A stretch of DNA of 33,861 nt from Verrucomicrobiota bacterium (GTDB taxonomy: Bacteria > Bacteroidota > Bacteroidia > Flavobacteriales_E > Vicingaceae), in contig PAVT01000018.1 in NCBI GenBank assembly GCA_002713165.1, forward strand, positions 1 to 33,861, given 5' to 3'. Made by a program: the position numbers and the translations under genes. The notes beneath the pieces are model-generated. The model did not search any database and was not told the origin of the DNA. It worked only from the letters and a program-made list of their open reading frames with translations. Below are positions 11,042-20,351 of the stretch, piece after piece. Position 1 is the first letter of the stretch, and each line of letters begins with the position of its first letter.

Positions 11042-13372
11042 TTAGAAAGTGAGACTTAGTCCTAAACTTGGTAAAAAAGGCAATTGATTGATCCTTTCAT
11101 TGGTAACTCTATTCACATAAAATATATTTTCCCTATTGTAAATATTTGTTATACTGGCTGTTACCTCCATTATGCTATGTTCTGTCAATACAACTCTTCT
11201 TTTTAAGGATACATCAAATCTGTGGTACCAGGGCATTCTTCCACCATTCAAGTCACCAAATAAAACACCTAATTGACCATTTGTGGCAGTGATATCCTGA
11301 TCAATAGACCCTTGTAAGCTAAGACGCTCATAAAATCCTGCTGTCTGTGTTAATGGAAAACCGGAACCAATGTTCCATCTCGCATCTGCTGTCCACACTA
11401 AATCTTTTCCAAACTGATAAGAACCTACCAAATTCACATTGTGTCTTCTGTCCCAGATTGGATTGTAATTGACAAAACCATCCCAACGATCTACATAACT
11501 CCAAGAATACACAGCCCACAGGCTCATCTGCTTACGATCGTATTTGATGGCAACATCAACTCCATAGGCACTTCCATCTTCAACTATGTATTCCTTTTTC
11601 AATACATCAGGTTGATCGATTTCGGGGTCATCGTCGTAAAGCTTATTGCGGTTTAAGTTTGTCAATTGAGTAAACTTTTTATAATAACCCTCAACATTCA
11701 CATTTATGTTTCTTTTGAAATCGTATTCAAATCCAAAAATTGCATGTGCCGCGCGCTGTAAAGGATTGTCAACAGCTCTTACTTCACCCTCTTCCGATGT
11801 AAATTCATCTTGCAAATTGTCAGGCCCTGATAAGAAACCATAAAAAAGGTTCACGACATCTCGATCTGATGTAGCACTGAGTAGGTTCTGAGAGTACAAT
11901 CCACCAGCTCCTTTCAACCTAAGGTTGTCGGTGATGTTGTATTTAAACCCTAAGCGTGGTTCAGGTGAAAAGGTAGATAAAGAGGCATAATAATGAAATC
12001 GTATACTTGGCTCGACCACCAATTTTCCGAAATTAAATCTGTACTGGAAATAGGTAGCAATTTCCGTAGTGTTTTCAATCTGCTCAATGCGTTGCGCCAC
12101 GGAATTAACAAAAGAAAAATCAGTTTTGAATCCCAAGAGCTCAAACCCAAACTTTGATTCATTGTCTCCTCTAAAATTGGTAAAGTTCATTCCCGCATTA
12201 AAGCCGTTGATTAAACTCCTACGATCCCTGACCTCTGCAGTAAGCTCATTCTCTTGGCTATTAATTTCATAGTTCGTAAATGCAACCGTACCATCAATAA
12301 TGGTGGTAGATCGTGCAGGAATCAAAACAAAATTCGACCCTCCACCTGATTGAGTCCATTCAAATCCTGCCACATTCGGATATTGCACCTGATCACGGAA
12401 GTTAAAGCCGAAAAAATTCACTTTACTTCCATTGCTTCCATTTAGTGAAATCTTACCATATAGATCGGTAAAGTTATAGGGCAATCCTGCAGTGTCGGCA
12501 TCAGGATATAACTCCGGCGCCGTTTGATCCAGATAAGAATTTTTTACAGAGAGTACAAAGGTCTTGCTTCCACCATTTTTAGTTTTTGGTTTTGAGAGTG
12601 GTCCTTCTAGCAATGTTTTTGCCCCAAATGTACTGGCGGCAACTTTACCTGCAAATCTATTCTTGTTCCCATCTTTCGTTTTAATGTCCATGATTGATGA
12701 GATGCGTCCCCCATATTCAGCAGAGAATCCTCCTGTATATACATCCGCTGTTCTTAGGATATCTGTATCAAATACAGAAAATAATCCGATTGAATGAAAG
12801 GGATTGTAAATGATCATGCCATCTAAAAGCACTTTATTTTGTATTGGCGATCCTCCTCTAATGTACAATTGACCACCTTGGTCACCTGTAAAGATGACCC
12901 CCGGAAGCACTTGCAGGTATTGAGCAAGATCAGCTTGGCCTCCAATCGAAGGCATTTGCTTGATGGTTTTTGGAGTAAGCTTAGTAACCGACATTTGAAC
13001 GGTTTTTTGTGCTTCTTGCTTTTTGGCATCAATAGTAACCTGATTGATCTGAATGCTAGATTCATTGACAAACAACTTCTTGTTCACTATTTGTCCATTT
13101 TTATCAAGTAGGACTTGGGTCTGAGCTGTATCGTAACCAATGGAAGTCACCATCAATGTGTATTCGCCCAATGGAATGTTTGTAAGGTTAAAAAAGCCAT
13201 TGTCATCAGTGGTCGTGCCGTAAACAGTTCCTTTTAGATAAACATTGGTAAAAATTGCTGGTTCTCCAGTCTTTTCAAGGTAAACAAGTCCCCGGACCGA
13301 CGCTTTTTGTGCATGAAGGGCCGAAAAACTCAATAAAAAGAGCAGTGGTAGATATAATTTTCTAAGTATCAT
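11042..13372 (-). CDS. TonB-dependent receptor with carboxypeptidase-like regulatory domain
   Basis: Signal peptide MILRKLYLPLLFLLSFSALHAQ; VRGLVYLEKTGEPAIFTNVYLKGTVYGTTTDDNGFFNLTNIPLGEYTLMVTSIGYDT; plug LAQYLQVLPGVIFTGDQGGQLYIRGGSPIQNKVLLDGMIIYNPFH. ATG at 13372 preferred over the track start at 13480, which overlaps holA. Confidence 0.92.
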   Translation of the reverse strand: MILRKLYLPLLFLLSFSALHAQKASVRGLVYLEKTGEPAIFTNVYLKGTVYGTTTDDNGFFNLTNIPLGEYTLMVTSIGYDTAQTQVLLDKNGQIVNKKLFVNESSIQINQVTIDAKKQEAQKTVQMSVTKLTPKTIKQMPSIGGQADLAQYLQVLPGVIFTGDQGGQLYIRGGSPIQNKVLLDGMIIYNPFHSIGLFSVFDTDILRTADVYTGGFSAEYGGRISSIMDIKTKDGNKNRFAGKVAASTFGAKTLLEGPLSKPKTKNGGSKTFVLSVKNSYLDQTAPELYPDADTAGLPYNFTDLYGKISLNGSNGSKVNFFGFNFRDQVQYPNVAGFEWTQSGGGSNFVLIPARSTTIIDGTVAFTNYEINSQENELTAEVRDRRSLINGFNAGMNFTNFRGDNESKFGFELLGFKTDFSFVNSVAQRIEQIENTTEIATYFQYRFNFGKLVVEPSIRFHYYASLSTFSPEPRLGFKYNITDNLRLKGAGGLYSQNLLSATSDRDVVNLFYGFLSGPDNLQDEFTSEEGEVRAVDNPLQRAAHAIFGFEYDFKRNINVNVEGYYKKFTQLTNLNRNKLYDDDPEIDQPDVLKKEYIVEDGSAYGVDVAIKYDRKQMSLWAVYSWSYVDRWDGFVNYNPIWDRRHNVNLVGSYQFGKDLVWTADARWNIGSGFPLTQTAGFYERLSLQGSIDQDITATNGQLGVLFGDLNGGRMPWYHRFDVSLKRRVVLTEHSIMEVTASITNIYNRENIFYVNRVTNERINQLPFLPSLGLSLTF

Positions 13373-13389
13373 GTAAAAATTAAAGGCCG

Positions 13390-13397
13390 CAAATATA
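13390..13397 (-). promoter_or_regulatory. Putative -7 element (TATATTTG) for the TonB-dependent receptor gene
   Basis: TAnnTTTG match on the minus strand, 17 nt before the ATG at 13372. Confidence 0.45.
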
Positions 13398-13435
13398 AGG
13401 ATTTGAAGATGTGTAATCCTCTTCATATAATAAGA

Positions 13436-13457
13436 AACAATGGAGAGAACCATTGTT
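13436..13457 (-). terminator. Hairpin downstream of holA (AACAATGG-N6-CCATTGTT followed by T-rich tract on minus strand)
   Basis: Perfect 8-bp inverted repeat starting 6 nt past the holA stop; minus-strand tail TCTTATTATAT. The stem is modest in GC, so terminator function is tentative. Confidence 0.45.
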
Positions 13458-13463
13458 GTCTGA

Positions 13464-14462
13464 TCAATGTAGTATGCCAAATATGAGCTCCTTATATATT
13501 TCGGTCACTGCTAAATTGCTCGCTCCTATTCCCTTTGAGTGGGCATCAGCTCTTCTCAAATGACTTATATTTTGTGCAATCTTTTTGATGTTGTAATTAT
13601 ATGCTGCTTTTTCAAAGTCTTTTAGAAAATAGGGATTTACACCCATTTTAGTAGCCAAAACCTTTGGAGGCTGCCCTTTATATTGATGATAAATTAAGAG
13701 TTGACTGAAGTATCGATATATCATAGGTAGAATTTTTGGCAGCGCATACTCTTTGGGGTTTCGGCCAAAGTGTTGAGCGATTGTATTTGCCTTTAGGACA
13801 TCCTTAGTCGCCAGGGCCTTATTCAATTCAAATACATTGTAATCCTTGCTTATTCCAATATTTTCTTCAATTGAATTTGCCTGAATTGTCGTGCCTTTCT
13901 CTAGACTAATAAACAATTTACTGAGTTCGTTACTCAATTTGCTTAAATCTATACCTATTGACTCTACAAGCATGGCTGTAGCCTTGGGCTCGATTGTAAA
14001 TCCATTCCTTTTCACTTCAGTACTTAGCCATTCGTACACCTGGTTTTCATACAATCTTTTTGATTCAAAAAAAACAGCATTTTTCTTGAGTGCCTTTGTG
14101 ATTGCCTGTCGACCATTTGGCTTTTTGTGTTTATAATTCAAGACCAGAATAGTGCTGGGAGAAGGATTGTTGACGTAGTTGAGCAATTTTTCAAATTGCT
14201 TTAGATTTTGGGCTTCCTTTACAATTACAACATTGTACTCAGCCATCATTGGGTAGCGTCTTGCCTCAGCCTCAAGCGACAAGGGATCAATCTCTATTCC
14301 ATAAAGAATGCTTTGGTTAAACTCTTTTTCAGCAGCATTCAATGCATTATTTTCTATATAATCAGATATCTGGTCAATGAAATACTCCTCCTCTCCAAAC
14401 AAAAAATAAATGGGTTTAAATTTCCTTGAATTCAATTCGTTGATAATCTGTAAATACGTCAA
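13464..14462 (-). CDS. holA: DNA polymerase III subunit delta
   Basis: N-terminus MTYLQIINELNSRKFKPIYFLFGEEEYFIDQISDYIE is characteristic of Bacteroidota HolA; later region IGIDLSKLSNELSKLFISL is also delta-like. Start codon is TTG. Confidence 0.9.
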   Translation of the reverse strand: MTYLQIINELNSRKFKPIYFLFGEEEYFIDQISDYIENNALNAAEKEFNQSILYGIEIDPLSLEAEARRYPMMAEYNVVIVKEAQNLKQFEKLLNYVNNPSPSTILVLNYKHKKPNGRQAITKALKKNAVFFESKRLYENQVYEWLSTEVKRNGFTIEPKATAMLVESIGIDLSKLSNELSKLFISLEKGTTIQANSIEENIGISKDYNVFELNKALATKDVLKANTIAQHFGRNPKEYALPKILPMIYRYFSQLLIYHQYKGQPPKVLATKMGVNPYFLKDFEKAAYNYNIKKIAQNISHLRRADAHSKGIGASNLAVTEIYKELIFGILH

Positions 14463-14469
14463 GCCTACT

Positions 14470-14477
14470 TATTTTTG
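14470..14477 (+). promoter_or_regulatory. Putative -7 element (TATTTTTG) for the HsdR-N-like gene
   Basis: TAnnTTTG match 9 nt before the ATG at 14487. AT-rich context, so a chance match is possible. Confidence 0.3.
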
Positions 14478-14486
14478 TATGATTCC

Positions 14487-14942
14487 ATGCAAGCACTAAA
14501 CTTACCTAAATATGAATTTAACTTAATTCATGATGGGAACAAAAATAAAATCTTTGATCCAATAAGGAAGGCATATTTTGTGCTTACACCAGAAGAATGG
14601 GTTCGGCAGAATTTTATTAGGTTTTTAATTGAAGAAAAAGGAGTTCCGGCAGGCTTGATGGCAATAGAAAAAGAAATGGCACTTCATCAGATGAAGAAGA
14701 GAATGGACATTCTTTGTTACTCTAAAGATGGCATTCCATTGATGATGGTAGAATGTAAGGCCCCTAAAATTTCAATTACACAAAAAGCATTTGATCAGAT
14801 CGGCCGTTACAACATCTCACAACGATTGCCGTATTTAATTGTTACCAATGGTATAGAACACTACTGTGCTAAAATTGATTTTACAGAGGGCAAATATGAA
14901 TTTCTCAAAAACATACCATCCTACCATGAAATGCTTGCTTAG
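14487..14942 (+). CDS. Type I restriction enzyme R N-terminal-domain (HSDR_N, PD-(D/E)XK-like) stand-alone protein
   Basis: KIFDPIRKAYFVLTPEEWVRQNFIRFLIEEKGVP...KRMDILCYSKDGIPLMMVECKAPKI: D...ExK nuclease-type motif, about 151 aa with no helicase domain. Confidence 0.8.
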   Translation: MQALNLPKYEFNLIHDGNKNKIFDPIRKAYFVLTPEEWVRQNFIRFLIEEKGVPAGLMAIEKEMALHQMKKRMDILCYSKDGIPLMMVECKAPKISITQKAFDQIGRYNISQRLPYLIVTNGIEHYCAKIDFTEGKYEFLKNIPSYHEMLA

Positions 14943-17535
14943 ACAAAGCTTCTTTTTAGTTACAGTCTTTTTGATGCATTGTGTTCATGCACAAGACTTC
15001 AGTAAATATGGTTTTGAGCTAGAAAACTTCTTACTCACGGCAAATGATAATACAATTGTACCATTGCTCATCGAAGGAAGTCCTATTGAAACCGCTCAAA
15101 AAATCAAGGAATATGGCGGCAAAATTAGACTGCAGATAGAAGAACTGTATTCCATTGAAATGCCTGCAAATAAAATTCAATTGTTTTCCCTGGAGCCTTC
15201 TGTTCACCATATTGAATTCTCATACAGCAATGGCCAGACCCTTGGCGATACAATGCTGATAAATACTAATACCGATTCAGTCATTCAGAACTACTTAAAC
15301 TTGGCAAAACAGCCTAGCGGGAAAAATGTATTGGTGGGTTTTATCGATTCTGGGATAGAGTTAGATCATCCTGATTTTAAAGATAGCTTGGGAAGGACAC
15401 GTGTATTGCATGTGTGGGATCAAGGTGTAACCTTTGACCCCAACAGACCTGCAGAACAATACAATTATGGAGTAGAATGGGACTCTTCAGAAATCAATCG
15501 AGGTATCGCTACGCATGATGACAAAGCGATTGAATTTGGTCATGGGAGCAATGTTACTGGTGCAGCTGTGTCCAATGGTCGTGCAAAAGGGAATTACAGA
15601 GGAATTGCTCCAGATGCTAATATCATTATGGTTGCAACAGATTTTAATAAGCTTAATTGGCTTCAAACTGTCGCAGAAGCTGTAGACTATATATTTACTA
15701 AAGCTGACTCTTTAAATATGCCTTGTGTTATCAACGCAAGTGTTGGAACCTATAGAGGTTCACACGATGGGCTTGACATTGCAGCACGAATGATTGATCG
15801 AATGATCAAGGCAAAAGAAGGAAGATCAATGGTCTGTGCTGCTGGGAATGCAGGCAGTCTTTCGTTCCACTTACGTCATGAACTACAACAAGACACTCTA
15901 TTTACATGGTTCGAAAATAATCCGGCACAATGGTCTGGAAGGGGCGGATTCTTTTTTGAACTATGGGCAGATACCAATGATTTCAGACAGTTGGAATTTT
16001 CAATTGGCGCAGACAAAGTCACTCAAAATGGCTATTTATTTAGAGGGCGCACTGTATTTGATTCCATTAACAATAGACTCAATACCATCACCACAGATTC
16101 ACTTTTGAGTATTTCTGGCAACTTTATTGCTAAGGTTCAAACTTATGCCGAACAAAGTCAAGGAAGATACAAAATAGAGTTTGCCATTGTAGATCCTGAC
16201 TCCTCAAAATATTTATTTCGCCTTGAAACAAGGGGAAGTGGAAAGCTTGACCTTTGGTCATCTAAGTCCTTATTTAGGCACAACGACATTGTCAATGATA
16301 ATCTCCCATCATTGCAATTGTTTCCTGAGATGGTCCATTACAAAAAAGCCGATAGCCTTCAAACAATGGTGAGCAGCTTTACTTGTCTTCCCTCTGCTGT
16401 CACAGTTGGTAATTATGTCAACAGAGGCAGTTATGTAGATGTAAGCAATACTACAAGATATTCTGGTGTTCAACCAGGTACAATCAGTGTAAATTCAAGC
16501 CTTGGGCCAAATCGAAAAGAGTATCTCAAACCAGACATTAGTTCATCGGGAGATTATATGTTCTCTGCCGGAAGACTGGCCACAATTCAAAGTGCTATCG
16601 CAAACAACCCCTCAAAGGTGAGTAAAGACAGTATGCATTATAGAAATGGAGGAACATCTATGGCCGCCCCTACAGTAGCAGGAATAATCGCACTGTTGTA
16701 TGAGCGGTGTCCGAATGCAAGCCATGACTTTGTTTTAGAACGCTTACACCAATACGCCAGAAAAGACCAATTCACCCCATTAACCCCTACCAACAAATGG
16801 GGCCATGGAAAAGCCGATGCTTTTAAATTGATAAAGAGTTTGCTTTTTTATCCTAAAATTCAAAAAAGTAATGTCAACTTGTGCATTGGAGATACCGCAA
16901 GTCTGAGATTAAACAGCACCTTTAAAAAAATACAATGGAACAATGGAGATTCTACTGCCATTTTAAACGTTGCCAAATCTGGCAATTATTTTGCAATGGT
17001 AGAAGACAGCAATGGATGTATTGCTAATACTGATACTCTTACTTTAACCGTATTAAGAGCTCCAAATCCCATGACATTAAGCAGAAATGGAGACACTTTA
17101 AGTGTGCCTTTAAGAAGCGGCAAGTATCAATGGTTCAAGGATCAATTGATCCTGCAACAAGCAACTTCAAACGAATTGATAGTTACACAAATCGGCGACT
17201 ATTTTTGCCGTTATACTGATACTAACGGTTGTAGTACATTTTCTGACACTTTAAGTTTTTTAACCACGAATCTTTTAGGCGCTGAACAGTCTATATCGTC
17301 CATAAAAGTTTTTCCTAACCCAAGCCACAATCAGCTAAACATAATTTCACCTGGACATGTATTCATTCAACGACTGAGTATTTTAAGCATAAAAGGGGAA
17401 GTTCTTCTCGAGTTTGAATCAAGCACAGAAAAGCAACAATTTAAGGTGGATGTGAGTCATCTATCAAGGGGAAATTATATTTTACAAGTGGTTTCAAACA
17501 AAAAGGTTTATCATCAAAAAATACTGATTGAATGA
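14926..17535 (+). CDS. Secreted subtilisin-like (S8) serine protease with T9SS C-terminal sorting domain
   Basis: Signal peptide MKCLLRQSFFLVTVFLMHCVHAQ; catalytic Asp VGFIDSGIELDHPDF, His FGHGSNVTG, Ser GGTSMAAPTVAG; Ig-like region (LCIGDTASLRLNSTFKKIQWNNGDSTAILNV); FPNPSHNQLNI...KKVYHQKILIE tail. ATG at 14926, not the track's 14866. Confidence 0.92.
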   Translation: MKCLLRQSFFLVTVFLMHCVHAQDFSKYGFELENFLLTANDNTIVPLLIEGSPIETAQKIKEYGGKIRLQIEELYSIEMPANKIQLFSLEPSVHHIEFSYSNGQTLGDTMLINTNTDSVIQNYLNLAKQPSGKNVLVGFIDSGIELDHPDFKDSLGRTRVLHVWDQGVTFDPNRPAEQYNYGVEWDSSEINRGIATHDDKAIEFGHGSNVTGAAVSNGRAKGNYRGIAPDANIIMVATDFNKLNWLQTVAEAVDYIFTKADSLNMPCVINASVGTYRGSHDGLDIAARMIDRMIKAKEGRSMVCAAGNAGSLSFHLRHELQQDTLFTWFENNPAQWSGRGGFFFELWADTNDFRQLEFSIGADKVTQNGYLFRGRTVFDSINNRLNTITTDSLLSISGNFIAKVQTYAEQSQGRYKIEFAIVDPDSSKYLFRLETRGSGKLDLWSSKSLFRHNDIVNDNLPSLQLFPEMVHYKKADSLQTMVSSFTCLPSAVTVGNYVNRGSYVDVSNTTRYSGVQPGTISVNSSLGPNRKEYLKPDISSSGDYMFSAGRLATIQSAIANNPSKVSKDSMHYRNGGTSMAAPTVAGIIALLYERCPNASHDFVLERLHQYARKDQFTPLTPTNKWGHGKADAFKLIKSLLFYPKIQKSNVNLCIGDTASLRLNSTFKKIQWNNGDSTAILNVAKSGNYFAMVEDSNGCIANTDTLTLTVLRAPNPMTLSRNGDTLSVPLRSGKYQWFKDQLILQQATSNELIVTQIGDYFCRYTDTNGCSTFSDTLSFLTTNLLGAEQSISSIKVFPNPSHNQLNIISPGHVFIQRLSILSIKGEVLLEFESSTEKQQFKVDVSHLSRGNYILQVVSNKKVYHQKILIE

Positions 17536-20348
17536 TCAGAAAGGAAGCTATCCTTGCATTTATTTTTATCATCTGCACAAGTTGGATGGGCGCACAATCC
17601 ATTTTCCCTAAAAAGGGAATAGATTACCATGAAGGTGTGTTGATCCTTAAAATCAAGGAGGAACATGCTAAGCACTGCTTTTTTGATCACATTGCTTTAA
17701 AATCACTTCAATCAATTTTACGCAGTACGACTATCTCAAAAATTGAGAAACTGTTCCCTAAAAAAAAGCTGCCAAACCTAAAACAATTGGAAGAAGGGTT
17801 CGTGAATCTTAGCACCATATATAAAATTTACTTTTCTAAAGAAGTGGACTTGGTAAAGATGTCGTCATTGTTGACTCAATTTGATGAAGTAGAATATGCA
17901 GAATTAGACTACATTCAACATTTGGCAAATCAACCCAATGATCCAAGAAACATTGATCAATGGTATTTGGATGCTATATCAGCACATCAAGCTTGGGGAA
18001 TAAATCAAGGCGATACTGAAGTGGTCATAGGTATTGTAGATGCCGGTGCAGACATGGACCATGAAGACTTGATAGACAACATCGCTGTCAATGAAGCAGA
18101 TCCCATAAACGGCATAGACGACGATGGAGATGGTTTTGTAGACAATTATCGGGGTTGGGACCTTGCTAATAATGACAACGACCCGAATAAAAGTGTGGTC
18201 AATCATGGATCAAATGTGGCTGGAATTGCAAGTGCTTCCACCAATAACAACATAGGAATTAGCGGTTGTGGTTACAATAGTCGACTCTTAATCGTACGTA
18301 TAGACAATGAAACTACAGGGCAACTCACAGCAGCCTATCAAGGAATAGTATATGCCGCTGATCATGGTGCATTTATTATCAATAATTCATGGGGGAGTCA
18401 GTTTTACAGTCAATTTGCCCAAGACGTAGTGAATTATGCTGCCATCAATCGAAAAGCTCTTGTCATAGGAGCAAGCGGAAATGACGGTGAAGAAAGAAGA
18501 TTTTATCCTGCAGCCTACGAAAATGTATTATCGGTTGGCTCAACAATAGAGAACGATACTGTAAAGGCAAGTTCAAACTACGGTTATTGGTTAGATCTTT
18601 TTGCGCCTGGAGAACGCATGCTTACTACGATGGACGGAAGTACAGTTGCCTATGGTATAAATGGTGGTACCTCTATGGCAGCTCCAGTGGTAGCAGGAGT
18701 AGCTGCTTTGGTCAAAGCGCAATTCCCAACATACACTGCTGAGCAAATAAAAGAACAACTGATCAATAGCGCAGACAAGATCGAAGGAATCAATGGTGCT
18801 ATTTACCGCAATAAATTAGGCGCAGGAAGGGTAAATGCGCACAAAGCATTGATAATAAACAATCTTCCGGGAATTGTTCTAAAAGAGATAAAGGTAACAG
18901 ACAGAGAAAACGGCATTTTAAATCCATTAGAGAACATTTACATTACAGGAATTCTTAAAAACATATTGAACGTAGGCGCGAACAACCTCAAAATTCGCAT
19001 GAGAGACCTGGATGGGTTTTTAAGCCCAATAAATGATTTAATTGAAATTGACACTTTGCGTTTCAATCAGGAGTTTGATTTCAGTTCCGAAGCTTTTTCC
19101 TTTCGAATTGATCCCTCTGTTGGTAATAATCAGCGCATAGAGATGGAAGCTACTGTGACTGCAGACAATTATTCGAAAAAGATCTTTTTCAGTTTCTACG
19201 TTAACACCGATTATTTAACAGTTAACCGCAACCAAATTGAAGTAACGCTTACTTCTAAAGGTCGCCAAGGCTACTCGGATGAGAACAATTCTCTTGGCAG
19301 GGGCATTCGTTATAAAGGCGGCAACTCCTTGTTGTTCGAGGGTAGTTTTATCATGGGAAACTCACCAAATTATGTTTTGGATGACTTTAGAGCATTGAAT
19401 GGAAACAACAATGACTTTTTAACCGTGGAGGGCATTGTTCCTTTTCAATCTATCGGTGCAAATTTTAGCACAAACACCAGTTTTAACGACCAAAACGAGC
19501 CAAATTCCATTGGGAAACTTTCCGTCATCCGTCAAAATCATTTCCTAGATATTGAAGGCATGGGATCAACGTTTATTGAGACGTATGGGATAAAAAACAA
19601 TTCAAGCGATACGATTAGAAATCTATACGCGGGTCTTATTATGGACTGGGATGTCGTATCATTCGATAAGAACAAAATCATTTATGACGAAAGGCGTGCA
19701 ATGAGCATTACTTACGCTACCGACACCAATATCTATTGTGGCATTAAATTATTGAGCCGACACTCCCCAAATAACCACCATGCATTGGACAATGGGAACA
19801 ATCCAAGCAGTGGTATAAATCTTAGCAATGGATTTTCGGATCTCGAAAAATACACAGCATTAAGTCAACCCAACAATTCTGCTGGCAATCAAACAGCAGA
19901 GGGAAACGATGTGCTTGACTTGAATAGCATTGGTCCAATGAAAATTGACCCAGACAGCATGATCACTGCTTCTTTTGCCATTATTATCGCGGAGAATTTA
20001 TCGTCATTAAGCAATAAGGCAGATAGCATTCAGCTTTATTTTGATCAAAGCAATCTAGATCAAATCCAATCTATACCGAGCTTCAACCTACAGAATTCCA
20101 TGATGATTTATCCTAACCCCACAAACAATAAACTGAATGTGGAGTTTCATCTAACTAAAACGGCAAAATTGCAAGGTGTTATTGCTTCGGTAAACGGCCA
20201 ATACATTCGAGAAATTCCAACTTCAATGTTTACAAAAGGAAATCATCTTCTCCAATACAATGTTTCACCGTTGAAAAGTGGTGTATATTTTATACAATTT
20301 GAAGGTTCAGGACTAAGATTTGAGCATAAATTCGTCGTGAATCATTAA
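17532..20348 (+). CDS. Secreted subtilisin-like (S8) serine protease with T9SS C-terminal sorting domain (second, tandem)
   Basis: Signal peptide; Asp VVIGIVDAGADMDHEDL, His VNHGSNVAGIAS, Ser GGTSMAAPVVAGVAAL; tail IYPNPTNNKLNVEF...SGVYFIQFEGSGLRFEHKFVV. ATGA overlap with the preceding gene. Confidence 0.92.
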   Translation: MIRKEAILAFIFIICTSWMGAQSIFPKKGIDYHEGVLILKIKEEHAKHCFFDHIALKSLQSILRSTTISKIEKLFPKKKLPNLKQLEEGFVNLSTIYKIYFSKEVDLVKMSSLLTQFDEVEYAELDYIQHLANQPNDPRNIDQWYLDAISAHQAWGINQGDTEVVIGIVDAGADMDHEDLIDNIAVNEADPINGIDDDGDGFVDNYRGWDLANNDNDPNKSVVNHGSNVAGIASASTNNNIGISGCGYNSRLLIVRIDNETTGQLTAAYQGIVYAADHGAFIINNSWGSQFYSQFAQDVVNYAAINRKALVIGASGNDGEERRFYPAAYENVLSVGSTIENDTVKASSNYGYWLDLFAPGERMLTTMDGSTVAYGINGGTSMAAPVVAGVAALVKAQFPTYTAEQIKEQLINSADKIEGINGAIYRNKLGAGRVNAHKALIINNLPGIVLKEIKVTDRENGILNPLENIYITGILKNILNVGANNLKIRMRDLDGFLSPINDLIEIDTLRFNQEFDFSSEAFSFRIDPSVGNNQRIEMEATVTADNYSKKIFFSFYVNTDYLTVNRNQIEVTLTSKGRQGYSDENNSLGRGIRYKGGNSLLFEGSFIMGNSPNYVLDDFRALNGNNNDFLTVEGIVPFQSIGANFSTNTSFNDQNEPNSIGKLSVIRQNHFLDIEGMGSTFIETYGIKNNSSDTIRNLYAGLIMDWDVVSFDKNKIIYDERRAMSITYATDTNIYCGIKLLSRHSPNNHHALDNGNNPSSGINLSNGFSDLEKYTALSQPNNSAGNQTAEGNDVLDLNSIGPMKIDPDSMITASFAIIIAENLSSLSNKADSIQLYFDQSNLDQIQSIPSFNLQNSMMIYPNPTNNKLNVEFHLTKTAKLQGVIASVNGQYIREIPTSMFTKGNHLLQYNVSPLKSGVYFIQFEGSGLRFEHKFVVNH

Positions 20349-20351
20349 ATC

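Noticed and set aside
13398-13420. AGGATT-N11-AATCCT inverted repeat upstream of the TonB receptor
   Set aside because: 6-bp arms with a long loop in AT-rich DNA; not distinguishable from chance without comparative data.
14487-17535. Possible restriction-modification or defence island around the HsdR-N-like gene
   Set aside because: No methyltransferase, specificity subunit, helicase, integrase or other defence gene nearby; neighbours are holA and secreted proteases.
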